Positions 46,643 to 58,234 of a DNA stretch of 64,000 nt are shown here, in pieces (position 1 is the stretch's first letter; each line of letters opens with the position of its first letter). The notes under the pieces were generated by a model, which made no database searches, was not told the DNA's origin, and worked only from the letters and a program-made list of their open reading frames with translations. This stretch comes from Roridomyces roridus (Eukaryota; Basidiomycota; Agaricomycetes; Agaricales; Mycenaceae): assembly GCA_029378245.1 (NCBI GenBank), contig JARKIF010000004.1:1612001-1676000 (forward strand). Direction: 5' to 3'. The position numbers and the translations under genes were made by a program.

Positions 46643-48500
46643 AATGCGCACACAAGTAAGTAGACATGGATTCTAGTTTCGTACTTCGCTGATAAGCATG
46701 GAATTTGACTGCCCTTGAAAACGTGCATTTTGCACGATTTCAGAGGTAGTATCCTAGCTAAGTCATCTCAGTACAAGACTGATGTTGAGCCCAGAGACAG
46801 TCAGTGTGGTGGATACTTAAGAGTACTGTACGGGTTGAAGGGTATTTACCTGAATATGACCGACGGGCTCACTCCGAAACATGTAGGAGTTGTGGATACC
46901 TTCTCTACCAATGGGATACACCAATTAAACAAGTTCTTAACCGTTGTACGATTGTCAGCCGTTCGAACCTTGGTGCGAGTGCAATTTGGAGGTTCGGAAG
47001 TTCACGGGATGATGGGCAAGTCGGCCGAAAAGCCTGAAACATGAGTAGACCGCCGAAGCGGGTCCGAAGGGAGTGACGTAGTTGTCATCAGCAGTCGGGA
47101 CAAGGAGGATCCGGGTCGGATACTAGTCTTCAAACTAGTATCTGCTGGTATCCGGGACAGGTAGTCGGAGATATGGGTATCGTTCTGGACCTACAACCTA
47201 TGGGCGTACGTCTGGAGGGTATACAATCAAGGGAGAGGTCGGATACGACTTCACTAAAATCAGTCGAGTCATGGATCAATGTTGGAGTCACGGATCGACA
47301 GGTCCGCCACGCGGAATCATGGCTTGGCACACCGGCCGTACACGATGCCGGTTCTGATCAACCAATCAGGGTGTTTCCATTCCAGATACCAAGGATATTT
47401 TTAATTATTGCGCCATTCGTTTGTACTATCATATGATTCTCGGACCTGTATAAAGTAGATAGAGTGCTACCCAAGAGGGCAGCGGATACTTCCCCCACTA
47501 GCAAGCTACCAGCTGCGATCAAGGGTTTTGTCCGAGGCTTTCGACGGTGCATTGCGTAGTTAAGCAATCGCTATTGAAAATCTAAACATTTGTTTGTTGG
47601 CTATTGTGTGTGTGACTTGAGTGTGAATCAGTGTGTTGGAATCAGTATCTGTTGGATTGTGTCGTACCGTGTGTCTGTCAAGGGTTATTTGTGTGTTCAG
47701 AGTTGTGAAGTGTTGGAATCTACGAAATCCGTGTTGTATCGGTCGCTGTCGTCTTCGGATACCAGTGTAAAAAGGGATCGAGAGACCCAAAACCCTGCTT
47801 TATTGCAAAACCCGGCTTTAGCCAAACTCAATCTATCTTTTGTGTTAGCTGTGAAGCTTTACCATCTACAAAACGCTTTAGGATCGTCATTCTTGGTTCA
47901 TATCAAGGATCTCAATTCACAATACTTTGTTTCGACATCGTATCCGAGACTATATCACCCAATTCCCTACAACCTTTACAAGGCCCTGTACTAGGGACTT
48001 ATACTCGCCACATTCCCGCTATTCAATAGTTGTCACTCGCCCCGGAGCTTCGTGATTGGGTTAGTTGGATATAGATTCGTCTGTATCTCGACTCATCTGG
48101 TTAGATTCTTCGAGTGTTGTCGATTTCTATAGTAGGTTTAGAGCACATACATCATCGCATCGAAGGAAATATCGTCCGAATTGGCGTTGGTGACAGCCTT
48201 TTTGTGAGGGAAAGAAACTGATTGGTATATTCATCTAGGTAAGCTCGTACTTATACTGGTAGCTTATCTACAATATGAAATAGTGAGTAGATGACACAGG
48301 GGAATAAATGAAAATAGAGATAGGTAGAACCATTCAGGATGGATCATGGATGGAGTAATTAATCAGGGTGAATGGAAGATATGTTCAGGATGTTGAACAG
48401 GAGTTTCAAGCCAAGGAAATGAGTAGCTCTGCAGGGATCAATCCTACAACAAGCCTGAGCGGGTCTGAAACAACCGCCCTTAGGACGGGGTCGTCCTGGC
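46643..48500. other. Intergenic region, possible retroelement relic
   Basis: About 1.9 kb, more AT-rich than the rest of the window. Contains a perfect 9-bp-arm hairpin gatactagt/actagtatc around 47118-47141 and a TATA-like tataaag at 47450. The layout vaguely recalls an LTR, but no matching pair, primer-binding site or coding domain was found. No gene called. Confidence 0.4.
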
Positions 48501-48585
48501 AGCTTTGTCGACGAATACTGGCAGCGGTAGAGCAGAGTTATGGGGGACCGAAACTCGGGAATTTGACTATCGCTGTTTGATTTCT
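48500..48585 (+). pseudogene. Fragment of the secreted-protein gene 3' end
   Basis: Matches the last coding bases and the 3' flank of the gene at 43934-45090 (gcggtagagcagagttatgg..., gggaatttgactatcgctg, tttgatttctaatgctagtt). It shows that the F-box duplication unit began inside the upstream gene. Confidence 0.75.
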
Positions 48586-49282
48586 AATGCTAGTTGTAGT
48601 ACTTGTTTTACCGAAGTTCAAGTTGCGTTTGACGCGTTCGTGTTGTGGACATTTTTTTGACCAATCTTGCTCTGTGCCACCACAGTTCAACCTGCGATTC
48701 GGCCGACAACAGCCTCTGTACTCTTGAAAAGGTATTCATCAACGTTGGAAAACATCGTAAGTGAGTAACTCAGTGTCTTGAGACGTATCCCCTGACATCC
48801 GGATTGAAAGCCCCTATGTCCGTTCAAGAGCTCGAGGCGGGCATAGAAAGAGTCTTGTCCGAGATTGAGCGACAGGAGGACTCGGAAATCGTCCAGAATC
48901 TCAACCAAAATAAAAGTGTCCTCCAGCGTCAGCTTAACGCGATCCGCGATCCTATCGCCCGACTACCTGTGGAGATCTCTTCCGAGATATTCTGCCTTTG
49001 CCTCCCCTCTTATTTTACAAAGCGGGTCACAGCCAAACAAGTCCCTACGCTTCTGCTCCGCGTCTGTCATACGTGGTCCGACATAGCTTTGGCTACGCCC
49101 GCCCTATGGGCCTCAATTCTCATCCGTTTCCCATGCCGCACTGGCTTGGATGTCGTTTTGGAGAAATGGTTTCAGCGCAGTGGTACCCTCTAGACATCGG
49201 GGTGGTAGGACCTCTCGACTCCCAAGTCGGAGCTCTCATTTGGCGTCATGCCAATAGACTGCGAAGGCTGAACATAGTGGCT

Positions 49283-49510
49283 GACGCCGATTTCAACCGC
49301 GTGGCTATTTTATGTCATTTGAAATCAGCTTTCTGTCCGGACCGAGCCATTTTGGCCATGCATCAATGCCAATTCTGTAGGATTGACCTGCCAATTGGGT
49401 CATGTTCAAATGTCGGAACAGTCTGCTTCAATATCTCTTTCGGTAACCTGTCGGATACCATCCGGTACCCTTTCCATGCTCCTTTGGTCCGGTGCGGAAT
49501 TCCCTTCAAC
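49283..49510. other. Insertion unique to F-box copy 2
   Basis: Compared with array copy 1, about 228 bp is inserted between NRLRRLN and RDRDILAG homologs without breaking the local frame. No clear terminal repeats were seen, and no match elsewhere in the window. Confidence 0.5.
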
Positions 49511-50226
49511 CGTCCAGACCGCGATATTCTGGCAGGCACGCAACCACCGTCGCTAGAATGCCTCCGAACTCTGAGTATTACTGGTTCCGTGCATTCTGAG
49601 GCTTTTCTTCGGCTCCCAATTCTACGGCTCCTGCGCCTTTGTCCCGTCCTGACCGAGCTTATTGTCTACAATCTGCTGCTGTCGCATGCGCAGGAGGAAG
49701 TCGAAACGCTGGCTGGGGTTGTTCTTCCTGGTGTGCGTCGCCTGACACTCGGATGTCATCCAGGACTCAACCAGAATGTTACCGATATTCTGGACCACAT
49801 CTCCGCCCCTGGCATGGAAATCTTCAGTTTGCATTGGCCCGCTGACTGCCAGAAGTTGTTTTCTTTCCTTGGGCGATCTTCGCCGCCAATCCAAGATATC
49901 CATATCAGGCAGATGCAGAATTTCAATGGCATGGACGAACTCCTTGCTCTCATTCCCTCCGTCACGAGCGTGAACTTGCAGTGGCATCGCGCGCAGGCTG
50001 TGGAACAGTTGTTCGACACTTTGGCACAGCGCGCCGTACTGTCGGGATTGAGGACCCTGCAAGTCCAATGGACGGACTACTTGTCAGAAAATATGCCGAA
50101 GTGGCTGGAAAGCCGAGGGAGCTCACAGGGACAAAGAGCTACTCGAGTGCAGAGCACAGAGCACAGACGATGGGGGGTGAAGTGTAAGATGATAGATTGG
50201 GGCTATGCTCGAGCCCGGTGACTACA

Positions 50227-50465
50227 TATACTGTACCATTTCGATCAATTCGAATGGCACTTTGGGCTGTGACTTTTCATACGAATGGAACCATTCGTAG
50301 CCGAGCCCAAAAAGGCAATTTGATCCGTCGGTTAAGCTCGGCTATCACCGGCACACCTCGGCAGAGCCAAAATCGCCTCAGTGACCCTGTGACATACGAA
50401 AAATTCCGTATGAAATGGGGCTTGTGACTTGTGACCATTCGAATTGATCGAAATGGTACAGTATA
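50227..50465. mobile_element. MITE-like element with 31-bp terminal inverted repeats
   Basis: Positions 50227-50257 and 50435-50465 are perfect reverse complements (31 of 31, beginning tatactgtaccatttcgat). Internal length is about 177 bp with no coding capacity. TA dinucleotides at both ends fit a Tc1/mariner-type TA target site, but the duplication is ambiguous because the repeat itself begins tata. It lies inside F-box array copy 2. Confidence 0.8.
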
Positions 50466-51246
50466 CAGCATGTATCAAGTATCAAAGATGAGATGTGTAC
50501 CTAGAAGTCTTCGGACGGATGCGAACAATCATATACATACTGACACTACTGGCACCCATCGCCGGGAGTGCGTTTTGGGACACCGTTTTCCGTGGGCTGT
50601 TCAATCATCGAGGAAAGCTACAAACCGTTCGCATTCGCTACCACATGACGGCCCCGTTGATTCCTCCCAAAATCTTTGCCGGACTGCGAGAACTGGTCGA
50701 AGATGGTATGGATATCCGGATTGCAAGCGTGTTTCAAAGTGATGAACACAATATTCTCGTTTCTGGGTAAAATCTGTACACAAGTAGACTCGGACATTGA
50801 TTCTAGTTTGTCTCGCATCGAACAAATCTCGTCTGAATTAAATTATCTTCCATGTCGTTTCGGATTCTGGCGAGCAAATGGCAAAAAGAACTTGTCGGTT
50901 CGCTATGGCGAGCGCGTCGTCGCGGTAGCCCAACTCTAAAATTGGGCGCAGGAACCCACGACACGCTCACGTGCTGATCACGTTAATCGTAAGAAAGCGC
51001 GTTGGAGTGGTGCAGCACACGGATCTCCGCCCACGAGGTTTCCTCGGTACTTCTCTTCGACTCTGGCCATTGGTTGGACAAGATACTGATTCAAGGCAGA
51101 AAAGTTTTTAACGATTTAACAAGTTGATATTTGTCCCGTATATTGTCACTGGTTTGCTACTTTGGTACGGATCCCATATATGAAATGCAAGAAACAAATC
51201 GCCGAAAACCCACCATAAACCCCTATCCTCAAATCCCAAGCCGTGC

Positions 51247-52228
51247 TCAGTTGGTTACGGTAGCCTGTGAAGGATATTTTAATGGAGAATTCCGACGTTG
51301 CAGTACAAACACACCTTCTGAAGCGCGACAGCTGTCTGTGCCAGAAGACGGCTATTGGCAGAGGCACCCGTGAGCAGGGTAATGGACGTCTTTCCGAGGA
51401 CAACGCCCTCGAGGTGGGCACCAGCACCGACACTGACAGCTCCACTGACGACCCACACGATGTTGGCCGCCGACGCCCCGCCAGCGAGGAGGACTCGCTT
51501 TCCCGCTGCCACGGAAAATGTTCCCGTGACTTGAAAGATCCACGCTGTAAGTTAGAGACCGTCAGCTTCCAGGAACGCAAAATATTGCGAAGATCAACGC
51601 ACTGTCCGAAGAGGCTCCCGTAATGGTCACGTCGGCGCCGATGGTAACAGCGCCGGTCCACTTGTACAGCCCAGGGACGAGAACGAGGCCGCCGATCGCG
51701 CCTGAGATGAAGAAATTGTGAACATCTTCCATGGCGAAAATGACTTCACTGACCACTGGCAAGATTGGTGAAATTAGGATTAACGCGGCCGGTTGCGTCG
51801 GTGAACGCGGTGCCCATGTCGCCAATAGCGACGGTGAGCGTGGCTGGAGTGGGCGCAGCGAAGGACGCGGCCAAGAGGTGACCGGTCACTTGGCTTGAGG
51901 TCGCAAACTGTTTCGTCGAGTCGACAGTGAGGGAAAATCCGGTCAGGCCGGTTGCAGCAATTGGGCTGACAGCCACAGCACCAACTACATCGACTTATCA
52001 GAAATTTGCTGGTCGAAAAAGCGGACAACGTACCAATGACAGAAGGAGGGACAGTGGAGACACCACTTTTGGCGAGAATCGCAAAATTGGCGGCCGTGCG
52101 CAGGTTTACGGGTGCAGGTCCGAGAGCGTTCACGCTGCTGAGAGCAGTCTACTGGGAATCAGTAGGGACTTTATCGCCGGATGAACAACGACAACCAAGA
52201 GGCAGATTGCAAAGGTGTTCGCGATCAT
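51247..52228 (-). CDS. Ice-binding (antifreeze-like, DUF3494) secreted protein, copy 1
   Basis: Six exons: 52196-52228, 52034-52148, 51754-51984, 51603-51701, 51315-51544, 51247-51264; 726 nt, 241 residues. Signal peptide MIANTFAICLLTALSSVNA (exon 1 is 33 nt), then LGPAPVNLRTAANFAILAK, the typical start of the DUF3494 beta-helix. Further family hallmarks: GAVAVSPIAATGLTGFSL, SSQVTGHLLAA, IGDMGTAFTDA, GGLVLVPGLYKW, NIVWVVSGA, HLEGVVLGKTSITLLTGAS and RLLAQTAVALQKATVTN at the end. The family binds ice and lowers recrystallisation or freezing damage outside the cell. The last exon encodes only ATVTN. A clean model with all splice phases satisfied; an almost identical copy is 7.2 kb away. Confidence 0.93.
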
Positions 52229-53616
52229 AGTTGTCGAGGTGAGGATGAGTTTGAGAGGAGCAAAGCTGCAGAAAATGGGGTTGCAAGGACGCGTTTATAT
52301 ACATCCTCGTAATTTGGCATGACGCGTCTCGAAAGTCGTCATGACCGTTTTCCTTGAATACGCAGAACTGCTTAGTATTTCGGGCACAGACGGTATAGCA
52401 ATTAATCCCGTACCTCATATGTTAGAAGAACTGTTCAACTCCAAACGTGCGTGTGAGCTGTAGTCCAAATCCAGGTGCTGAACTTGACCGTTCCCACGTT
52501 CAAGTATCGCAAACGGGGTTCTGGAAGCACCTTGACCACCATCAATCGAACCGCAAAGTTTGAGCGCATCCCCTCAGCTTGACTGACAAACAACACGGGT
52601 GGCGACTTGCCGTTGTAGACCGTTGGATGACCAGCGTCGGCGGACAGCAAGAGCAGGGTGTCTACTTGGTGACTGGAATCTTGCTTCTACCTCCGTTCGA
52701 ACTGTCGCGCAGTCCGACTAGGCATGCCACCAAGACCAACAGCCTGGCGGAAGGGTGCATCACGCCCGGCCAAAAGCCGCACACTCTCCAGAGGGTCACA
52801 ACCGCATTTCGCACCGCCCCAACAGCGCCAGAGCCATATTGCTCACTCACAGTATACGCCAAGCATTTTGCAAACCGCGTTCCGAGACCACAATCATTCG
52901 AACCGCAAAGGTTTGAGGGTATCCCTTGCGCTTTGGGCGCAACGTCGGCGGCAGGGTGTGCGCTTGGTGACTGAAATCATGCTTCTACCTCCGTTCCAAC
53001 TGTCGGCGCAGCTACAGACAGTCGTACGGACAGAGCCGCGTACGGAGATGAAGCGGTCATGGCCATGGCCTAGAACTCGCACCATGGCGATTTGCGTCGC
53101 AGTGGCATCTCCGCGATTCCCTCCTTTTTCATCGAATGAGTCTCCCGTGGCCACTCAAGGAGGGAACCTCTGCCTTCCTTCTATCCTCTCCCTCTGCATA
53201 ACCAGCGTCACATCCCACGAATAGCGCAATGCCGCCACAACTTGACGAGCTATTTCCAATTCGCGTGTGGCACCCAGCGCATGGAGATTGGAATGCAATC
53301 CGCAGCCTGCTCACAATACGCAGTGTGTGGATAGGTAGGCCGGGAATCTGGCACCGCGGGATCCTGCATTGCCTTGCCTTGCTGCGGGTTGAGGGACTAT
53401 CCAAAGCGCGCAGCATATGCGATATTATAGATATATCATACGCAGAATTGGGATATGAAGATCCAGAGGAAGACCTGAGGGGCGACGTGAGTAAGAGAAT
53501 ATATTGAGAGACCGAGACGAAAGCACGATATCCACGCAGATCGTAACCGGCTCGACCAGCGGCCGCAGCTCCTGACGCAGACCGTTGGCAGATGGAGCCG
53601 TGACTCTTGGTCGTAT
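52229..53616. other. Repeat-rich spacer of duplication block 1
   Basis: Contains two diverged copies of a segment (about 52540-52725 and 52888-53025) sharing tcgaaccgcaaag and cttctacctccgttc-aactg. Several short frames are open on both strands, but none shows a domain. The corresponding spacer in block 2 has a more complete second repeat, so block 1 has lost about 50 bp here. Confidence 0.5.
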
Positions 53617-54540
53617 TCACACCAAAAGTAGAAAAGAAAAGAGACTCACCAACGCGACGGTACCACAGAACGCCATGACCTTTGTATTCTTCCACCACAT
53701 CTGACGCCGCACGCTCTTCGCATCACGGCGAAACGCAGTCGCCTGGCCCGCCATGACATCCGTCTTTTCGACTAGCAGCTCGATACGTTCGCCGCGGTTG
53801 ACGATTTGCTCGACGTTCTGGACCATGATGTCCTTGACTTGGTTGAGCTCTGTTTGGGCGCGCTAGACTTGGTCTACGGGTGGGGCGGTGTTGTAGGTGT
53901 GCATGAGATTGGCGATGGTAGGACTGAAGGAGCCTTGGAGACCATAGGCGGGGGTCTCGGTCGAGGAGAAGGGGAAGGAGGCAGAGGTAAACTGGATGGG
54001 TCAATGAGGGTGGGCATAGCGGAGAAGAAAAATGGGATACCTGTCGTTGGAGGTTCGACAAAAAAAAGGCAAAGGGCATGTCCAGCAGAGTCGTCCGCCA
54101 TCACGAGATAGGTAAATCCGCCCTCCGATATGCAGTGGAATTGGTATTGTCCGTAGATATAGGTCAACTTGCTGAGACGCGACGCGCAACTCAAAAAGCG
54201 ATGCCATGCAAGTGAGAAGATGATTAAGTATGACCTAGACATTGCCAGTCAGAAGATCCACGACAGTGACAGCGCAGACTTGGATATACCTGTCATTTGG
54301 AGGAATATTGGGTAGGATTGTCTGAGTTGCTGGCGGCAGACTCGGTGGGACATGTGCATGAGGCCTTGAGGATTGATTGTGAGCCTGGAATGGCAAACCT
54401 TGTGAGAAATCGCGCTTGCCCGCCTCCGCCCCTGCGCGTTCTCATGCCTGGCCGTGTAAATAACCAGAATCATTGGGACGCGGCGCTGCCCGTGGTTGCG
54501 CGCCTTCGTATCCGATATTCCGACGAGCGCCATGTTTTTG
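53617..54540 (-). pseudogene. VAMP7-type longin R-SNARE pseudogene, copy 1
   Basis: Pieces in order on the minus strand: AGKRDFSQ then ATQTILPNIPPND (longin), KLTYIYGQYQFHCISEGGF and TYLVMADDSAG (longin), MPFAFFLSNLQRQ in another frame, IANLMHTYNTAPPVDQ, the SNARE motif MVQNVEQIVNRGERIELLVE with the zero-layer Arg, TDVMAGQATAFRR, and a C-terminal membrane anchor (VMAFCGTVALVSLFSFLLL). A TAG interrupts the frame directly before RAQTELNQVKDI, and the DSAG-to-MPFAFF junction is out of frame. In a working gene this SNARE would fuse vesicles with vacuole or endosomes. The N-terminal exon is not recoverable. Confidence 0.8.
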
Positions 54541-54575
54541 TTCAGACAAAGAGTTCATGATCATCGATCATGATC

Positions 54576-54600
54576 GAAGGAAGGAAGGAAGGAAGGAAGA
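54576..54600. repeat. GAAG microsatellite
   Basis: About six tandem gaag units directly before the third F-box copy and after block 1. Confidence 0.9.
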
Positions 54601-54807
54601 ACGTCATTTGTTTGTCTCCCATCCGAGTCTCTCTCTGTCTCTCTTTACCAACTCTTTACCACCACATTCCAACTTGCGATTTCATTCAGCTCATACCAGC
54701 CACTCTACTTTTGAGAACTATTTACCAGCGTCGGAAAACATCGTTAGTGAATGGCTCAATGTCAGATGTCTTGTATCTCCCTAACATCCGGAATGAAAGC
54801 CTCTAAG

Positions 54808-56097
54808 TAGGTCCGTTCAAGAGCTCGAGGCGGACATAGAGAGAGTCTTGTCCGAGATTAGACGACAGCCGGACTCGGAAATCGTCCAGAATCTCCAGCA
54901 AAATGAAAGCAGCCTCCAGCGTCAGCTCAACGAAATCCGCGATCCTATCGCCCGACTACCTGTGGAGATTTCTTCCGAGATATTCACCCTATACCTCCCC
55001 CCTCATTTGCCAAGGCAGGCCACGGCCAATAAAGTCCCTATGCTCCTGCTCCGCATCTGCAATACATGGTCCGAGATAGCGTTGGCTACACCCGTCCTAT
55101 GGGCCTCGATTCTCGTCCATTTCCCATGCCGCACTGACTTGGATATCGTTTGGGAAAGATGGCTTGGCTTCAGCGCAGTGGTACCCACCCTTTGCACATC
55201 AGAGTGCTAGGGCCTCTCGACTCTCAAGTCGGGGCTCTCATTTGGCCCCATCTCAATAGACTGTAGCACCTAAGCGTATCTCCACATCTACAGATGCATG
55301 GCGTCAATCGAGACCGCGATACTGTGGCAGTAACGCCGCCACAGGCGCTAACATGCCTTCGAACTCTGAACATTGATGGCTGCGAGCGTTTGGCTTTGCT
55401 CCGGCTCCCAATTCTACGGCTCCTGCGCCTTTCTCCCGCCTTGACCGAACTTATTCTCTACAATCTGCCGCTGTCACATGCGCAGGAGGAAGGGGAAACG
55501 CTGGCTGGGGTTGTCCTTCCCTGTCTGCGTCGCCTGACAGTCGCAAGATATTCCAACGAACTCGGCCCCAATGATCCCACTGGTGATATCCTGGACTACA
55601 TTTCCGCCCCTGGCTTGGAAATCTTCAACTTCGACTGCACCGTCGACTACCAAAAGTTCTTTTCCTTTCTTCGGCGGTTGTCGGCGCCGATCCAAGATAT
55701 ACGTATTTGGGAGATGCAGAGTTTCGATCGCATGCTCTATCCTCTCATTTCTACCGTCCCGCGCGTGAACTTCCAGTGGGTTCACGCCCAGGCTGTGGAA
55801 CAGCTGTTCAACACTTTGGAGCAGCCCGTCGCACTGCCAAGCCTGCGGACCTTGGAGGTTCGATATTCGCAGTGCCATGAACCGCCCGATGCGTTTTGGG
55901 ACGCGGTTCTCCGTGGGCTGTTCAATCGTCGAACACAGCTACAAACCGTTGACATTCGCTACCACATGGCGAGGGACCCCGTTATTCCTCCAAAAATCAT
56001 CGCCGGATTGCGAGAACTGGTCGAGGATGGCATGGATATCCGGATTAAAAGCAAGTATGATTACGAAAATCGACACAATATCATCTTTTCCGTGTAA
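54808..56097 (+). pseudogene. F-box-like pseudogene, array copy 3 (start codon lost, frameshift)
   Basis: The start region reads aagtaggtccgttcaagag where copies 1 and 2 have ctatgtccgtt, so the ATG is destroyed. The coding match runs VQELEADIERVLSEIRRQ, RDPIARLPVEISSEI and ICNTWSEIALATPVLW. A 5-nt duplication (ggctt) near 55160 shifts the frame and a TAG follows near 55264. The C-terminal two thirds (55294-56097) are continuous and carry the tail (IPPKIIAGLRELVEDGMDIRI) missing from copy 1. Upstream noncoding sequence is also homologous to the other copies. Confidence 0.8.
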
Positions 56098-56435
56098 GAT
56101 ACGTACATACTTACAGTAGACATCGATTCTGGTTTGTCAGACTCAATTTACGCGCCTTTCTCATTGAAGAAATCTCGTCCGAAATTGAGCGGCAATAACC
56201 AAGTAAAAACAGGTCCCGAAGGAGCCGAGACAACTCAAGTTCAAAGTGAATTGTTGGCATCATGATCTCCCTTCCTTTACTGATTACCACCACCATCCTG
56301 ACTTACGGGTGCAAGATCTTGGGACTTTCCAGTACTAGTGCAAACGACCCAAGCGAGGTCCAACGATAATTTTCATATCTGTAAGTGGCTGGCAGCATGA
56401 GACGTATCTTTCCAGTGATATCCACAATCCAAGAC

Positions 56436-56860
56436 CAATGTCCGTTCAAGAGAGCCTCCAAAAAATCTCGTTCAAGATTGACCCTGAATCGATGGTACTC
56501 GAATTCGAACCGAAGGAAGTTCTCAAGAAAAGCCGTCTCCAGCCGCGACCCTGTCGCTAGACTGCCTGTGGAGATCTTTTTCTCAACATCTGCAATACAT
56601 GGTCCAACATAGCCCTGGCTATGCCATCCCTATGAGCTAACATTGAGATCAACGTCTCGCACTGTTCGCGGGCCCAGGCTTCAACAAAACAAAATTTTGG
56701 ATAAATGGCGCGGCTTTAGCGCAGTGGTCAGACACCTCAGGCGCACGGACGGAGGACTCGAGAGACAGTGCAGATCATGTTGACGACTCACGAGGTCAAC
56801 GTTCTGGCAGGCACGCCACCACAATTTATGAGATCTTCGAACACATTTGCGCCCCGGCCT
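56436..56860 (+). pseudogene. F-box-like relic, array copy 4
   Basis: Heavily decayed. Recognisable pieces are atgtccgttcaagagagcct, the cgcgaccctgtcgctagactgcctg box, cttgcaatacatggtcc-like text near 56595 and a tttggataaatggc segment, with large deletions between them. No usable frame. A short trace of the secreted-protein 3' end follows at about 56915-56960 (gagcaatgaacctgactatt). Confidence 0.65.
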
Positions 56861-57163
56861 ACTAAGAAGACTACGTCTGGAACTTGAATATTTGCGACTC
56901 CGGCATGCGGACTACGGAGCAATGAACCTGACTATTTTTGCTGTTTCCCCCGGGCCGAAATGGTTCTCGTCTTTCCGAATTCGCCGCGTTGTGGACATTG
57001 GTTTGTCCGATCTTGCTCTTGACCACCACATTCCAACTTGCCATTCCCCTCAACCTTGAACCAGCCGGTGTGCATTTGAAAAGTATTCACGAGTGTCGGC
57101 AAACTTCATAAGTGAGTGACTCGGTGTCGTCGGAAGTGTTTTCCTGACATTCGAAATGGAAGA

Positions 57164-58234
57164 ATGTCTGTGCAAGATATCGAGGCGGGCATAGAAAAAA
57201 TCTTGTTCGAGATCGAAAGACAGAAAAAAATCTCGATAATCTCGAGAAGAGTAAACGCCTTCTCCAGCGGCAGCTCAACGCACTCCGCGATCCCGTCGCT
57301 CGACTACCTCTGGAGATTTCCTCCGATATCTTCGCCCTATGCATCCCCTTGAGCTTCGGATTCTCATTGGGACGACTCGCAGACGCAGCCCCTGTGCTTT
57401 TGCTGAGGGTCTGCAATACATGGACCGACATAGCCTTGGCTACTCCCGCCTTGTGGGCCACAATCGACATCACTTTCCCATGTCGTGGCACTGGCGTGGA
57501 AGCCGTTCTGGGAAAATGGCTTCAGCGCAGTGGTACCCACCCGCTAAACATCAGCACGGCAGGGTTTCTCGACTCTCAAATTGGGGCTCTCATTTGGCGC
57601 CATTCTAATAGGCTGCAACACCTTTGTATGGATCCAGAACCACAGGTGGCGGGGGACCCAGATTTTGGTCATCACTATGATATTCTGGCAGGCACGGTCC
57701 GCACGGAGCCAGAGTCGCTCACATCCTTAGAAAATCTGACCATTGAAAATGGTTGCGAGCATATCACTCTGCTCCGGCTCCCGATCCTACGGCTCCTGCA
57801 CCTTTCTCCGGTCCTCACCAACCTTACTTTCTACGATACGTACCTGTCGCCTGCCCAAGAGGGTGAAGCTTTGACTACGGTTGTCATTCCCAGTCTGCGG
57901 CACCTGACTCTTAGGCGTCAGCTTTCCGCCCCCGGAGGGTCCCAACAATACCATTTACGATATCATCGACTACATTTCTGCCCCAGGTCTAGAAATCTTC
58001 AGTCTCAATTGCTCTGGTGAAAGATGGCCGAAAGTCATTTCTTTCCTTCGGCGATTATCTTCACCCCTATAAGATATGCGCATCTGGGAGGCACAGAATT
58101 CCATACGCGTGGACGAGCTCCTTCCTCTCATTCCCACTGTCACGCGTGCGCAATTCGAGTGGATGCAAGTTGACTCTGTGGAACAAGTATTCAATACTTG
58201 GAGCAGTGCGTCGTGCTGCCGAACTTGCGGACTT
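57164..58234 (+). pseudogene. F-box-like pseudogene, array copy 5 (truncated by duplication block 2)
   Basis: ATG 57164 opens SVQDIEAGIEKILFEIERQ. The frame is lost in an A7 run near 57225, where one more A would restore homology. It resumes as QRQLNALRDPVARLPLEISSDI in another frame, with VCNTWTDIALATPALW and leucine-rich repeats. A further shift occurs near 57935 and a TAA near 58073. Homology ends abruptly at 58234, where duplication block 2 begins, so the C-terminal tail is missing. Confidence 0.8.

Larger units (their letters stand above)
48816..50770 (+). pseudogene. F-box-like pseudogene, array copy 2 (frameshift plus two insertions)
   Basis: ATG 48816 opens SVQELEAGIERVLSEIERQ. A short deletion near 49190 shifts the frame just after FQRSGT; homology continues in another frame (WYPLDIGVVGPLDSQ). 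About 228 bp absent from the other copies lies at about 49283-49510. Near 50080 coding homology breaks off (LQVQWTDY) and resumes near 50565 (FWDTVFRGLFN), ending at TAA 50768-50770. The interruption contains the inverted-repeat element at 50227-50465. Confidence 0.8.
51035..54545. repeat. Segmental duplication block 1
   Basis: About 3.5 kb collinear with 58235-61705. Both start at gaggtttcctcgg and share the ice-binding gene, the repeat-rich spacer and the decayed SNARE gene in the same order and strand. Exon lengths of the ice-binding gene are identical in both blocks. Confidence 0.9.

Noticed and set aside
46643..48500. Possible LTR or solo-LTR with TATA and hairpin
   Set aside because: No paired repeat, TG...CA ends, target duplication or primer-binding site could be shown.
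51267..51623. Plus-strand frames across the ice-binding genes (118 codons here, 88 codons at 58505)
   Set aside because: Antisense shadows of the conserved ice-binding exons; conserved only because the blocks are duplicates.
53874..54242. Minus-strand 122-codon frame with a hydrophobic start and Pro-rich end
   Set aside because: It joins real longin fragments to intron and out-of-frame sequence of the SNARE relic; not a separate gene.
54541..54580. catgatcatcgatcatgatcg as a palindromic operator
   Set aside because: Composed of overlapping gatc words, not a perfect palindrome, and located at a duplication edge next to a microsatellite; no regulatory claim is justified.
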